Positions 34,702 through 43,903 of a stretch of DNA of 64,000 bases are shown one piece after another. Origin of the DNA: UBA6022 sp038319685 (lineage in GTDB: Bacteria; Patescibacteriota; Saccharimonadia; Saccharimonadales; Saccharimonadaceae); assembly GCA_038319685.1 (NCBI GenBank), contig JBBQDN010000002.1:62001-126000 (forward strand), in the 5' to 3' direction. A program made the position numbers and the translations under genes. The notes under the pieces were generated by a model that worked only from the letters and a program-made list of their open reading frames with translations, searched no databases and was not told the origin of the DNA. How positions within the stretch are numbered: the stretch's first letter is position 1; each line of letters opens with the position of its first letter.

Positions 34702-36432
34702 CTATTGTCGACGAACACTGAGTCCATAAATGGCCGTGATCACGACGCCAATAAACCCAATAATCATGAATGCGATAAACGCCGGGCTCAGTAGGGCAGC
34801 CTGTGTTGCCTGCTGAGATTCTGGTGACGTGTTATCGCCTAAAACATTACCCTGCGTATCGACACTCGTGATCGATGCGACTTCGGTTGCAGCAGTACTA
34901 TTCAAAACAGTTGTCGCACTTCCTGCAGATGACGAGGGTGACTGTCGAGGAACAAACCCAAACTGAATCAGTGGTGCCTGAATCTGTGTCGTACCCTGGA
35001 CTGTCGGAGTACTGATGACAGGACTGTCCCCGTCACTTGTATTTACCCCAAAACTACCGTGCCAGCTACCCAATACATTGATAAACAACACACCAAACCA
35101 ATCAGACAAACCAAATTCGCTGTTCGTAATATTAGCAATATTGGCCGAAGCGGTCGCATTACCAGTTGTGGCACTACCTGCGCTCGTGTTACCTGCGACA
35201 GTTGCATTCCCCGATACCGCACTCAGGTCGACGTTATTAGTGATCGTGCTATTATTCGTCGCATTTATGGTCTGGCTCGAATCACCATTCGTCGTGACGC
35301 CGTTACCAAGCATTGCGGCCGTTGTTCCAACTGGTGCATCGACAATAATACCTATCCATGTACCCAAAACATTGACAAATACCAGCAGACTATTTTTTGC
35401 TACAACAGTGTGCCCCGATAGGTTTAGGACTGTCAAATTTGTTTGAGCCTTGCCTGTCGTAGCACTACCTGCGCTGGTATTATCTGCCACCGTCGCCGTA
35501 CCAGTTGCCGCACCCAAATTGATATTATTAATAATGGACTGATTGTCAGTAAGTGTTGCATTTGTCGTACTCGAACCCCCACCCCCACCATTACTCGCTA
35601 AAAGTTGTGGAATAAATTCCGGCGAAATCAGTATATCTCCATTGAGATTTCCGTAGATATTGATCGTTCCAACAAATGATTTATTCGCCGCAATAATAGA
35701 ATTGATAAGATTAACAATATTTGCGACTGCATTCGCATTGCCAGTCGTGGCACTACCCGCCGAAGTATTATTTGTGACGCTAGCGTCACCAGTACCTGCT
35801 TTGAGTGCGACGTTATTAGTCAGCGAGGTCGAATTAGTAACCTGTAGCGAACTATCATTTGGCTGAGATCCCGACATGACACTACTGAGAGCTGGCGCAA
35901 GTGTAATATCACCTGTTACATTACCGTACACGTCAGCCGTAAAATGGGCGACGCCTGTTGTGTCGCCGCTCACCGTTGACTGGACTGTATTTATGATCGT
36001 TGTCGACGCAGCCGCATTACCTGTCGTGGCGCTGCCGGCGCTGGTGTTACTCCCAACCGTTGCATTCCCCGTTATCGCTGTTGAATCGAGATTATTTTGC
36101 ACCTGGGTATTCGTGCTGGCAGTAGTGGTTGCTGCACTGTCGGCTATTGGTACGGCTGGCTGTGTGCCTTGTGGCCCATTTGGGCGTTGGTCTGTTGGAC
36201 CTATAATCGAATCTGATACTGGTCCCTGAACAGCCGGAGCTGGTTTTGGTTTATACGTCCCCGATGTAGAATCATACTGCCATTTGTCAGTATCCCAGTG
36301 ATTCGTATCAGCATTATAGGTATACGTCGGAGGAGGACTTTCGGCAAGTGCGGTCAGCGGATACCCACCCGCAAGCAGTACAGCCAGGCCGTACAGCAGT
36401 CCTGTTCGCATAATACGTCGTAACTTTTGCAT
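34702..36432 (-). CDS. Exported repeat protein with four NTSAGSATTGNA-type repeats (576 aa)
   Basis: Signal peptide (1-30, ending LTALAE); Pro/Gln-rich region (30-100); four units of about 105 residues, each with A-T-V/S-x-x-N-T-S-A-G-S-A-T-T-G and then a hydrophobic I-N-x-x-G strand (VYGNVTGDI, IYGNLNGDI, VLGTWIGII, VLGSWHGSF); and a C-terminal membrane helix (about 548-570) with LSVRRQ tail. Likely a beta-rich cell-surface protein anchored by its C-terminus. The repeat is shared with the proteins at 36550 and 37865. Strong GAGGAG ribosome-binding site. Function unknown. Confidence 0.85.
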   Translation of the reverse strand: MQKLRRIMRTGLLYGLAVLLAGGYPLTALAESPPPTYTYNADTNHWDTDKWQYDSTSGTYKPKPAPAVQGPVSDSIIGPTDQRPNGPQGTQPAVPIADSAATTTASTNTQVQNNLDSTAITGNATVGSNTSAGSATTGNAAASTTIINTVQSTVSGDTTGVAHFTADVYGNVTGDITLAPALSSVMSGSQPNDSSLQVTNSTSLTNNVALKAGTGDASVTNNTSAGSATTGNANAVANIVNLINSIIAANKSFVGTINIYGNLNGDILISPEFIPQLLASNGGGGGSSTTNATLTDNQSIINNINLGAATGTATVADNTSAGSATTGKAQTNLTVLNLSGHTVVAKNSLLVFVNVLGTWIGIIVDAPVGTTAAMLGNGVTTNGDSSQTINATNNSTITNNVDLSAVSGNATVAGNTSAGSATTGNATASANIANITNSEFGLSDWFGVLFINVLGSWHGSFGVNTSDGDSPVISTPTVQGTTQIQAPLIQFGFVPRQSPSSSAGSATTVLNSTAATEVASITSVDTQGNVLGDNTSPESQQATQAALLSPAFIAFMIIGFIGVVITAIYGLSVRRQ

Positions 36433-36488
36433 AGCGCACTCCTCTCGTTTACGATTAAGGTTGTCTTAAGAATAGATAATTTCTTGGC

Positions 36489-36520
36489 GCGGGGGGCGTT
36501 GTAGTTGGCCCGCTCCCCGC
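36489..36520 (-). terminator. GC-rich hairpin between two surface-repeat genes
   Basis: A 10-bp stem GCGGGGGGCG / CGCTCCCCGC with one mismatch and a 12-nt loop, 30 nt after the stop of the 36550 gene. No T-run follows on the minus strand, so termination is likely but not certain. Confidence 0.5.
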
Positions 36521-36549
36521 ATGTGCTAATTCGAAGATGTTATCTTGAA

Positions 36550-37143
36550 CTAGTTAGATACATTAAAGTTGACTGTTGTATTGTTCGTATTTGATGCGTC
36601 ACCAGATGTCGCGTCACCAGCAGTCGTGTTATGTACGACAACAGCATCACCAGATGTGGCTGATTGAGAGTTGGTATTAGAAACGCTGATATTGTTATTG
36701 TTTTCAACGTTTACTTTGACAACTTCTTTGAAACTGACTTTATTAGTAGAGTCAGGGCCAGTTTGGTTGATATTTGCTGTATTGCTGCCACCACCGCCAG
36801 CTGCAACACTGGCCATCGCGGCGCTCGAAGCTGCGTTATTAACGGTCGCTGCGACACTAAATGTATTGGCATTTCCCGCATCTCCCGTTGTCGCACTTCC
36901 ACCGGTCGTATTATTTTTCACCTTGGCATCGCCTGTATAGGCAGTCTGCGAGTTGCTGTTATCAACTCCAAGATTGTTATTATTGACAACCTTCATTTTG
37001 TGATAGACCTTGTCCTTAATAGAATTATAAGAACCAGGACCGGTATTACTAATGGTGCCAGCAGTCGCCCCTGCAAAACCACTAAGTCCAACTACAAGGC
37101 TTAATGATGTCAGAGCAGCACCTATTGTTTTTTTGATTTTCAT
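36550..37143 (-). CDS. Exported Asn-rich repeat protein, two repeats (197 aa)
   Basis: Signal peptide (1-27, GLSGFAGATAG). Two direct repeats of about 65 residues (about 31-95 and 122-185). Each runs I-S/N-x-T-G-P, a V-K-V-x-N-N-N-N stretch, S-N-S-Q-x-A-x-(T/S)-G-D-A and N-T-T-G/A-G-x-A-T-(T/S)-G-D-A, and they are separated by an Ala/Gly linker (SVAAGGGGSN). No sorting signal or C-terminal helix, so it is presumably secreted or bound by partner proteins. Function unknown. Confidence 0.82.
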   Translation of the reverse strand: MKIKKTIGAALTSLSLVVGLSGFAGATAGTISNTGPGSYNSIKDKVYHKMKVVNNNNLGVDNSNSQTAYTGDAKVKNNTTGGSATTGDAGNANTFSVAATVNNAASSAAMASVAAGGGGSNTANINQTGPDSTNKVSFKEVVKVNVENNNNISVSNTNSQSATSGDAVVVHNTTAGDATSGDASNTNNTTVNFNVSN

Positions 37144-37187
37144 ACTTCCCCCTTTGTGAATTATTTAATATTACGTTCGGGTGTTCG

Positions 37188-37223
37188 CCCGACCAAGAAA
37201 GCCAACCAGCTTGCTTGGTCGGG
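37188..37223 (-). terminator. Hairpin after the gene at 37241
   Basis: A 10-bp perfect stem CCCGACCAAG / CTTGGTCGGG. It lies between the stop of the 37241 gene and the 36550 gene start; the T-run is poor. Confidence 0.55.
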
Positions 37224-37240
37224 TGACCACATAGCGACAA

Positions 37241-37690
37241 TTATTCTGTATTGTCGGTCGTGATTTCGGTTGTTGAGTGAAAATTAAGATTAAGGCTGGA
37301 CGATGAATGAACTTCAGACGCACCGGACGATGTTGAATCAATTGATATATCGACCCGCGAATTGTCACTATTGCCTTTGACGGTCTTCTGCACCGATCCG
37401 TTATCAGGAACGGGAATATTCTGTCCATTCACGGATAGTTTTGTGCGTCCAGAAGGCTCGACAGCATCGTTTAACTTCATGAGTGATCCTATATCCAGTG
37501 CACCTGAAGTTGGTGCGGCATTTCTGTGTGATGACAGTGTTAGTTCGGTCTGTTTCAAAACAACTGACGGTATCGTAGATGGCAATATAGACACAACGAA
37601 AAGTGATAGTGTCATAACAAGTATTGCCATAATAATCAATACATACCTGGCCTTGTCATAGTTCTCGGACGGTAGCGAATAACTCCACAT
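37241..37690 (-). CDS. Single-pass membrane protein with Ser/Thr-rich extracellular part (149 aa)
   Basis: A short cytoplasmic segment, one membrane helix (about 15-35), then a polar Ser/Thr/Asn-rich region to the end (SSSSLNLNFHSTTEI). No domain recognised. Start ATG 37690 is spaced correctly (8 nt) from GGGAGG. Two earlier in-frame ATGs lie upstream of or too close to that site. It is probably a component of the surface locus. Confidence 0.65.
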   Translation of the reverse strand: MWSYSLPSENYDKARYVLIIMAILVMTLSLFVVSILPSTIPSVVLKQTELTLSSHRNAAPTSGALDIGSLMKLNDAVEPSGRTKLSVNGQNIPVPDNGSVQKTVKGNSDNSRVDISIDSTSSGASEVHSSSSLNLNFHSTTEITTDNTE

Positions 37691-37798
37691 ATTCATTTCC
37701 TCCCTGTTCACACAACATCATAATCTAAAATACTAGGTGTCGTATGTGAAGATTCTCACATATAACTCATTTTGTTAGGTATATAACAATTTTGCACA

Positions 37799-37827
37799 TT
37801 GTCATGTGCGGAAATGTGGTGTATAAC
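37799..37827 (+). promoter_or_regulatory. Promoter of the LPNTA protein-sortase operon
   Basis: TTGTCA (37799-37804), a 17-nt spacer and TATAAC (37822-37827). The leader has a GGGGG-type ribosome-binding site before ATG 37865. Confidence 0.6.
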
Positions 37828-37864
37828 GAAGAGAGAACAAGTTTAAATTCAGGGGGTTATCAAT

Positions 37865-38413
37865 ATGAAACGATACATGCGAGGTCTCGTAGCATTAATT
37901 GTAATTTTAGGATTTTCCGGAAGTACTGTCGGCGCACAGCAATCACCATGTGCAGGCGGACAAATCACTATTACCAATACAGGACCAGACTCAACCAATG
38001 TCGTTGATTGTGTCACGGTATCGGATGTAAAAGTGACCTGTAACAATTCGATCTACGTACTCACAAGCAACTCACAAACTGCGATTAGCGGTAAGGCTGG
38101 GTCAAACGTTAATACATCCGCAGGTTCTGCGATAAGTGGCAATGCAACAAATACAAACGGTGATACCGTCCAAATTGGTGCAACATGTGTCACAGAAGCA
38201 ACGACACCCGCTACACCCGTCACTCCAGTCACACCTACGGCGGTCACGCCAACGACAGGTACAGGGGCTGCTAAACCAAAGGTTGCCGTACTGCCTAATA
38301 CGGCAAGTAATTCTGTCACCGAAACAGCAGTCATTGGTCTTTTGGTACTCGTCAGTATTCTCGTCCTATCACGACTAGCCGTTACGGCCTATCGTTACAC
38401 TGCACTTAAGTAA
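37865..38413 (+). CDS. Sortase substrate with one repeat and an LPNTA sorting signal (182 aa)
   Basis: Signal peptide (1-26, STVGAQQ). One repeat of the family seen at 36550 (TNTGPDSTNVVDCVTV, SNSQTAISGKAG, NTSAGSAISGNA) but with three to four Cys. A Thr/Pro linker (TPVTPVTPT, about 115-135), then the cell-wall sorting signal LPNTA (about 143-147), a membrane helix and a short basic tail (YRYTALK). LPNTA is the type of motif used by class D sortases. The adjacent sortase gene begins 8 nt downstream. Confidence 0.85.
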   Translation: MKRYMRGLVALIVILGFSGSTVGAQQSPCAGGQITITNTGPDSTNVVDCVTVSDVKVTCNNSIYVLTSNSQTAISGKAGSNVNTSAGSAISGNATNTNGDTVQIGATCVTEATTPATPVTPVTPTAVTPTTGTGAAKPKVAVLPNTASNSVTETAVIGLLVLVSILVLSRLAVTAYRYTALK

Positions 38414-38421
38414 GCGTAGTT

Positions 38422-39036
38422 ATGAATCACGACGACTACTATTGGATACTAAAAGTCCGCTATTACCTCACTACCACGTCACTCTACGGGCTGACGATTG
38501 TTGGACTTTGGTTCACTGTGCAGCTAGGTAATCCACCAACCACACAAGTTGCCGCAGCATCAATCCCTATCCAAATCGTCAAAAAAGAACCCGAGAAGCC
38601 AAAGGTTACGCTTATTACCGGCAAGCCGACACGGATCGTGGTTCAGGATTCAAGTATTGATCTGCCTGTCAGTGATGGATACTATAACGAGGCTGACGGA
38701 TCATGGACACTCAGTGATGATCATGCGGAGTTCGCCATGATGAGTTTTCTGCCAAATAATATTTCAGGTAATACCTTTATCTATGGACATGGTACGGATG
38801 CTGTTTTTGGACGATTTGGCACGCAGCCACCTATTGCTGGATCGATCGCAAAAGTATATACCGATAATGGCCACATCCTCAACTACGAATTCGAGAGCAC
38901 CCAAAATCTCTCACCAAATGACACGTCTGTACTCGACTACAGTGGGCCATCGACCCTCACCATTCAAACCTGTACTGGTAACTTTAGTGAGTGGCGTTCG
39001 ATGTTTCACTATCGTTTTAGTGGAGTTGACGCATGA
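38422..39036 (+). CDS. Sortase paired with the LPNTA protein (204 aa)
   Basis: N-terminal membrane helix (about 12-35) and sortase domain with catalytic His in FIYGHG (about 121), Cys in TIQTCTG (about 187) and Arg in EWRSM. It probably anchors the product of the preceding gene. The active-site Cys context differs from the first sortase (4529), so the two may have different substrates. Its stop overlaps the glycosyltransferase start (ATGA). Confidence 0.87.
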   Translation: MNHDDYYWILKVRYYLTTTSLYGLTIVGLWFTVQLGNPPTTQVAAASIPIQIVKKEPEKPKVTLITGKPTRIVVQDSSIDLPVSDGYYNEADGSWTLSDDHAEFAMMSFLPNNISGNTFIYGHGTDAVFGRFGTQPPIAGSIAKVYTDNGHILNYEFESTQNLSPNDTSVLDYSGPSTLTIQTCTGNFSEWRSMFHYRFSGVDA

Positions 39037-40076
39037 TAATTCAAATACTGCTTGGAATCATTATTGTTCTACTCGTCACTATACTTATTGGAGTGTCACT
39101 ATATGACATACGAGAAATTCGTAAACAGCAACTCTATAAACAACATCCGTTCAAAAAACAATTCCGACACCGTCCGTTTATATCAATTATCGTGACGGCG
39201 ACTGGGGCTAAAAATAGTGATCTAGAACGATGTCTTGATAGTATTATTGCCGATCGATATCGAAAGCGAGAAATTATCATTGTATCGACGACTCGTCATA
39301 ATGTAGTCAAAAAAATACTGAGTAGGTATGAAAATATTGCACTGTATACGTCAAAACGTTCAGTTGATATCGCTGTCCGATCTGCTTATCAGCGATACGG
39401 AGAGGGCGAACTTATTATGCAAATTGACGATACTTGTTTTATCGACTCACAAACATGTACGAAACTTGTCTGGCAATATAATGCAGAAAACCAACCTGAC
39501 GCTATGTTATTACGATCACGGGTAGTTTCGGCTTTTAGTATGATTGGCCTATTTGAATTCTACTCTGATATCCTACGTAATTTAGTTCGAAAAACAAGGA
39601 GTGTCTTTGATAATATCATGCTATCGTCTCGTCGTTATGTGATATTTTCAAAAAACGCATTCGTAAAAAAAGCCATCGTCAGCGTATTCTATAGCGCTGA
39701 ATCAGGTATTCATACGTCATCGACTGGTTCACTGCCAACATTCATGACGGATAAAAATACAAGCAAGCATCCACACTCTGTAAAATATTGGCTACTGACG
39801 ATGCCGCTCACGATTTTCACTATTATTTTACCCGTGAGCCTGTCATACTTCGGCTACATCGCAGTTGGCCTCCATCAACCATCGCTTCTGCTTATATGCA
39901 TCGCAACTGTCACATTATTTTTACTCCTTGGGATATGGTGGGACGATTCATTATCGCTAGGTCAAAAAGTACGCTATAGCCTCCTCGCGCCCATTACCTA
40001 TATTCCTTTTTATATTATTTCATGGATCCAATTCATCAGAGTTCTCATAAACCCTTTCATCAAACAACGTGTATAA
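39033..40076 (+). CDS. Membrane-bound family 2 glycosyltransferase-like protein (347 aa)
   Basis: N-terminal membrane helix (1-22), GT2-like domain (about 48-210: PFISIIVTATGAKNSDLERCLDSI, MQIDDTCFI as the likely D-x-D-type site) and two to three C-terminal helices (about 250-325). The catalytic part is short and divergent, so activity is uncertain. Coupling to the sortase suggests a role in glycan building or modification of the anchored protein. Confidence 0.7.
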   Translation: MIIQILLGIIIVLLVTILIGVSLYDIREIRKQQLYKQHPFKKQFRHRPFISIIVTATGAKNSDLERCLDSIIADRYRKREIIIVSTTRHNVVKKILSRYENIALYTSKRSVDIAVRSAYQRYGEGELIMQIDDTCFIDSQTCTKLVWQYNAENQPDAMLLRSRVVSAFSMIGLFEFYSDILRNLVRKTRSVFDNIMLSSRRYVIFSKNAFVKKAIVSVFYSAESGIHTSSTGSLPTFMTDKNTSKHPHSVKYWLLTMPLTIFTIILPVSLSYFGYIAVGLHQPSLLLICIATVTLFLLLGIWWDDSLSLGQKVRYSLLAPITYIPFYIISWIQFIRVLINPFIKQRV

Positions 40077-40083
40077 TGAGAGG

Positions 40084-40467
40084 ATGACAAAACTTGAAGG
40101 CACTCAACTAGCAAACTTTGAAACCCGAAACTTAGTGACGGAACTCGAAATTATTGATACAAAACTAGGCGACGGAGAAGTGGTAAATCCTGGCGCAACA
40201 ATTACCGCCCATTACACCGGTGCACTGTGTAAAACTGGTGTAATCTTCCAAAGTAGCCATGATTTTGGTGATGCAATTACTTTTGGACTACACCAAGTAA
40301 TCAAAGGTTGGACTGACGGTGTGCCAGGTATGAAAATCGGAGGTATTCGTCGATTGATCATCCCGTCTGCACAGGCCTACGGATCAGCACGAGCTAGCTC
40401 GAGTATTCCACCGAACAGCGATCTTGTATTTGACATTGAACTCGTTGCTATTCCAAACAACGGCTAG
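40084..40467 (+). CDS. FKBP-type peptidyl-prolyl isomerase (127 aa)
   Basis: A single FKBP domain (about 35-127): ITAHYTGAL, VIKGWTDGVPGMKIGGIRRLIIPSAQAYG and DLVFDIELV. No signal peptide, so cytoplasmic. TATAAT (40072-40077) overlaps the stop of the previous gene and lies 6 nt before ATG 40084 (leaderless). It converges on the next gene with a 3-nt gap. Confidence 0.93.
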   Translation: MTKLEGTQLANFETRNLVTELEIIDTKLGDGEVVNPGATITAHYTGALCKTGVIFQSSHDFGDAITFGLHQVIKGWTDGVPGMKIGGIRRLIIPSAQAYGSARASSSIPPNSDLVFDIELVAIPNNG

Positions 40468-40470
40468 GAA

Positions 40471-41055
40471 TTATCGCACAACATGCTGATGGACAAGGGC
40501 GAGTAGATCGTTATATTTTAGCGCGCAGAGACTGGCAAACAATATAAAAAGAATTGGCACAAATACAAAATTTTCGACAGCTTTACCAGTTGTAATTCTT
40601 AATCGTTTGATCGGTGGAATGCCAAACTTTACTGGAATTGGGAGTAGCCATGGAACGCCTTCTTTGGTGAACGTATCCATAATTAGATGAGATATAGCGC
40701 CAATCATAAATGCCCACCAAACATATTCAATCTGAATATGTGGAATAATCGGCTGCAAAACACTCAGCAAAAGGTGTACCAAAAATCCAAGAAGACCAAG
40801 ACCAACCAAAGAATGTGTTAAAAAGCGATGCCCACCAAGCATCTTGGCAATAATTTTACCAAATAATCCCCCGATCGGCAGGTTACGCCAAAATGGTGCC
40901 GTTGGTTGATCGATGTCGGGGACAATGCCACCTAATTGATTGGCAAAAACAGCAACGATGACGGTCGCCAGCGTCATCGTTGGAAGATTTGGCTGCACCA
41001 GCACAACTCCCGCCAGGAGTGTGATTGCAGCAAGATCATGGGTTCGAGCCTTCAC
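40471..41055 (-). CDS. YdjM-like (DUF457) membrane protein, predicted metal-dependent hydrolase (194 aa)
   Basis: KARTHDLAAI at the start, GGIVPDIDQP (about 42-51), GGHRFLTHSLVG (about 72-83) and a C-terminal HLIMDTFTKEG hold the family's His/Asp residues, set among four or five membrane helices. Initiates at GTG 41055. Related proteins are membrane phosphatase/hydrolase-like. Substrate unknown. Confidence 0.85.
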   Translation of the reverse strand: MKARTHDLAAITLLAGVVLVQPNLPTMTLATVIVAVFANQLGGIVPDIDQPTAPFWRNLPIGGLFGKIIAKMLGGHRFLTHSLVGLGLLGFLVHLLLSVLQPIIPHIQIEYVWWAFMIGAISHLIMDTFTKEGVPWLLPIPVKFGIPPIKRLRITTGKAVENFVFVPILFILFASLCALKYNDLLALVHQHVVR

Positions 41056-41062
41056 CTACACA

Positions 41063-42964
41063 CTATCGATCGTCGCGCATGTCGTTAATTGGATTACGCC
41101 TGACATTACGCGATAATGGCAACAGTACACTGATGAACCCGGCAGCAATCACGATACCGATAACTGACAGAAGCCCCAAAAACCACCAGCCAAAGAAATG
41201 AAATTCTATACTGCTATCCTGAGTACCAAAAGCAAGTTGCGCCTGAATCGTCGCTTCACTACTCAGCAAGCTGTCAAGCCATGCCCCCAGACCGATACCA
41301 ATTGCGATCGATGTTGTTGCTATGATCAGTGACAGCAGTAGCGTGTAGATATAATATATTGCCCGAATATCATTCCGTTTGGCACCTATTGCCCGAAAAA
41401 CAGCTGTTTCACGACGACTATCGGTCATGATCCGTCCGACCATACCCATCATGATGATTGCGGCAATTGTTGCGACAACTCCACCGATAATTTTTAGTCC
41501 TATTGTCATGCCTTTTTCCATATCATCGACAAGCAGGCTATTGCTGCCAAAGTAAGAAAGTATCGAAGCATTCGGATCAGCACAGCTCATACCACTACAG
41601 TTTTTTGCTTCGAAAAAGGCACGGGCATCATCGGCATTGTTAAATTCGACCAATGCCCCAATACCATTCCCAAAGATCGGCATATGGTTAGACAGTCCTG
41701 CAGTCGCGCTGGTATCGAATTGTTGGTAGACTTGTTTGTTCGGGATTTGATCATATATACTCTGTGGTACTACCCACATTCCCTGAAGTGATGAGCCAAC
41801 AATGGTCTGCATGATAGCCTGGACGCCAGAAAATGATTCGAAACTAATCGCATCAGGCGATATACCGACAACTCTAAAAGTGATTTTTTGTTGATAAGGG
41901 TCCGAGTTTACGTCAAATGTACGATTAAATTCAAGCCGTTTGTTGTCCAGGCTTATTTGTTCAGTAGTTCGAACGTCACGCGTCACTATTGCTGCACCAC
42001 ATGATTCTGCGGATGGAAGTTCGTATATGACGTCAGGTTTCTGATAGTTTTTATTTGATTTGTTGGCTTCGATTTCTTTTGCAACACTGACAGATTGATC
42101 AATCAATTGTTTGCTTGCTTGATTACGGTAACAGGCAGTAAAGGTTGCTGTTTCGGCGTGGCTTTTGACATACGCGATCCGGTCACGTTGTTGTCGCGAA
42201 GTTGCTGTTTTTGGAAGCGGTTCGAGCCCGAGTGATTTTTCGACATCAGAATAGGGAGCAACGATGGGGATATCCTGAATGTTTTTTTGGCTCGCTAGTT
42301 GTTGATCACTCAGTAAAAATGACTTTACGACGGTGGTATTTGTATAATTCCAGCCGTCAGCTAAGGTACGCTTTAACGAAAATTCATTGAGTGAGGTTGT
42401 CACATCTTGGGTTTTGAATGATTCTTTGCCATTGGACATCTCTGAAATAGTCCCGTTTATTGTACTCGGTTTGAGTGAAAAAACAGCTTTGGGATGGTAC
42501 TGTTTGGCAAGCTCTCGTGCGTTATCTTCGGCAGTAGGTTGTGATTTGCCCTGCTCGGCAAGTGCTTGAATTGCTGCCGGAGACGAAGTGTCTAGGGATG
42601 TATGACCATCCTGTGTCGTAACTGGTTTGATCTCGCTCGTGCTGTCGTAATCAATTCCTAGGCGCTTGGCTTCAATTTTCTTGTCAGTAATGGTATTTGT
42701 ATAAATCTCATTTGCACGTGTTTGAATTGTTTTGTCATCATATACATTTGATGGAATCATCTGAGAAACATTGACGATATAACGACTGGCAAGCCCTGAT
42801 GTGGTAAATTTCTCTGTACTGTCAACGACTCCGCGCACGACGGTGACACCAAACACGAGTAAACCCAGCAGCATACTCGCAAGCACGACAGTGACGGTGA
42901 GTCGTACTTTTCGGGTACGAAGTTTTGTGTACGCAAGGATGAACGCATCAGACAAGCGGATCAT
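41063..42964 (-). CDS. ABC transporter permease, FtsX/MacB type (633 aa)
   Basis: An N-terminal helix (about 22-45), a large extracytoplasmic domain (about 50-475) and three C-terminal helices (about 485-510, 535-565, 590-615) of the FtsX fold. Such permeases work mechanically in lipoprotein or peptide export or hydrolase control. ATG overlaps the ATPase gene stop (ATGA). Confidence 0.88.
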   Translation of the reverse strand: MIRLSDAFILAYTKLRTRKVRLTVTVVLASMLLGLLVFGVTVVRGVVDSTEKFTTSGLASRYIVNVSQMIPSNVYDDKTIQTRANEIYTNTITDKKIEAKRLGIDYDSTSEIKPVTTQDGHTSLDTSSPAAIQALAEQGKSQPTAEDNARELAKQYHPKAVFSLKPSTINGTISEMSNGKESFKTQDVTTSLNEFSLKRTLADGWNYTNTTVVKSFLLSDQQLASQKNIQDIPIVAPYSDVEKSLGLEPLPKTATSRQQRDRIAYVKSHAETATFTACYRNQASKQLIDQSVSVAKEIEANKSNKNYQKPDVIYELPSAESCGAAIVTRDVRTTEQISLDNKRLEFNRTFDVNSDPYQQKITFRVVGISPDAISFESFSGVQAIMQTIVGSSLQGMWVVPQSIYDQIPNKQVYQQFDTSATAGLSNHMPIFGNGIGALVEFNNADDARAFFEAKNCSGMSCADPNASILSYFGSNSLLVDDMEKGMTIGLKIIGGVVATIAAIIMMGMVGRIMTDSRRETAVFRAIGAKRNDIRAIYYIYTLLLSLIIATTSIAIGIGLGAWLDSLLSSEATIQAQLAFGTQDSSIEFHFFGWWFLGLLSVIGIVIAAGFISVLLPLSRNVRRNPINDMRDDR

Positions 42965-43773
42965 GACACGACCTCCCCGTCTTTCATAATAATTTCTCTA
43001 TCCGCCCTGGCCGCAATAGACGCATCGTGTGTCACAACAATAACTGTCGTTCCAAATTCCTTGCGAATATGCTCGAATAATTCTAGTATAGCCGTGCTGT
43101 TTTCACTATCTAAGTTCCCTGTTGGTTCATCAGCAAGCAGAATTTTCGGACGATTCAATAGGGCACGTGCAATGGCCGCCCGCTGCATCTGGCCACCAGA
43201 TAATTCCTTCGGAAGATGCGAGATCCGATCGCTAAGCCCAACCTGCTCTGCGATCACGGTAACCTTTTGCCGCCGATCTTGACGAGAAGTCCGCGCAAAC
43301 ATACCGGGAACTTCCAGGTTTGTGCCCACTTTAAGAAACGGCTGCAGATAGAAAAACTGAAATACAAACCCTATTGTTTTATTGCGGAATGTCGATAACT
43401 GGCTATCTTTCATTGTTGTCAGGACATTAGTATCGACAGTAATCATGCCGCTGGTTGGTTTATCAAGTCCACCAATAACCTGTAGCAATGTACTTTTGCC
43501 ACTGCCACTTGCACCTGTCAGTGCAACGAATTCACCTTCATAGATCGTCAGGTTCACTCCTCGAAGTGCCTCAACTTTTTGATGTCCTACTTTGTATTCT
43601 TTGCGAAGGTCGCACACTTCAACAAGTGGCTTGCCGGTTGGCACATACCTAGTACGACTGCTCGATAGTTGTTGTGCCTGACGGGATTTGATAGCGGCAA
43701 CTGCCTTTTCGACGTCACCATCGAATGTTTTTAAAAGGTCATCAACGGCTTGATCGTGAGTTGTATTAGGCAC
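42961..43773 (-). CDS. ABC transporter ATP-binding protein, MacB/LolD type (270 aa)
   Basis: Walker A GASGSGKSTLL, signature LSGGQMQRAAIARALL and Walker B ILLADEPTGNLD followed by the H-loop VVVTHD. The first 45 residues are a small helical extension (NTTHDQAVDDLLKTFDG) not usual in LolD. Starts at GTG 43773 with AAAGGA 8 nt upstream. Coupled to the FtsX-type permease. Confidence 0.95.
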   Translation of the reverse strand: MPNTTHDQAVDDLLKTFDGDVEKAVAAIKSRQAQQLSSSRTRYVPTGKPLVEVCDLRKEYKVGHQKVEALRGVNLTIYEGEFVALTGASGSGKSTLLQVIGGLDKPTSGMITVDTNVLTTMKDSQLSTFRNKTIGFVFQFFYLQPFLKVGTNLEVPGMFARTSRQDRRQKVTVIAEQVGLSDRISHLPKELSGGQMQRAAIARALLNRPKILLADEPTGNLDSENSTAILELFEHIRKEFGTTVIVVTHDASIAARADREIIMKDGEVVS

Positions 43774-43857
43774 GCAATATGTCCTTTGATCTTGTCTTAG
43801 ATAGTGTTGTATTTACATTAGCATTTTTAGAAATAGATTACCACTGATAGTAACAGT

Positions 43858-43887
43858 AAAGCCAGCACCCATTCAGATACTGGCTTT
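43858..43887 (-). terminator. Hairpin downstream of dnaK
   Basis: An 8-bp stem AAAGCCAG / CTGGCTTT with a 14-nt loop, 17 nt after the dnaK stop. The following minus-strand sequence is only weakly T-rich. Confidence 0.55.
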
Positions 43888-43903
43888 AGGATCGCTTGTC
43901 CTG

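Noticed and set aside
34702..36432. CRISPR-like or tandem DNA repeat
   Set aside because: The repetition is at protein level (about 105-residue units), with codon variation and no constant spacer length.
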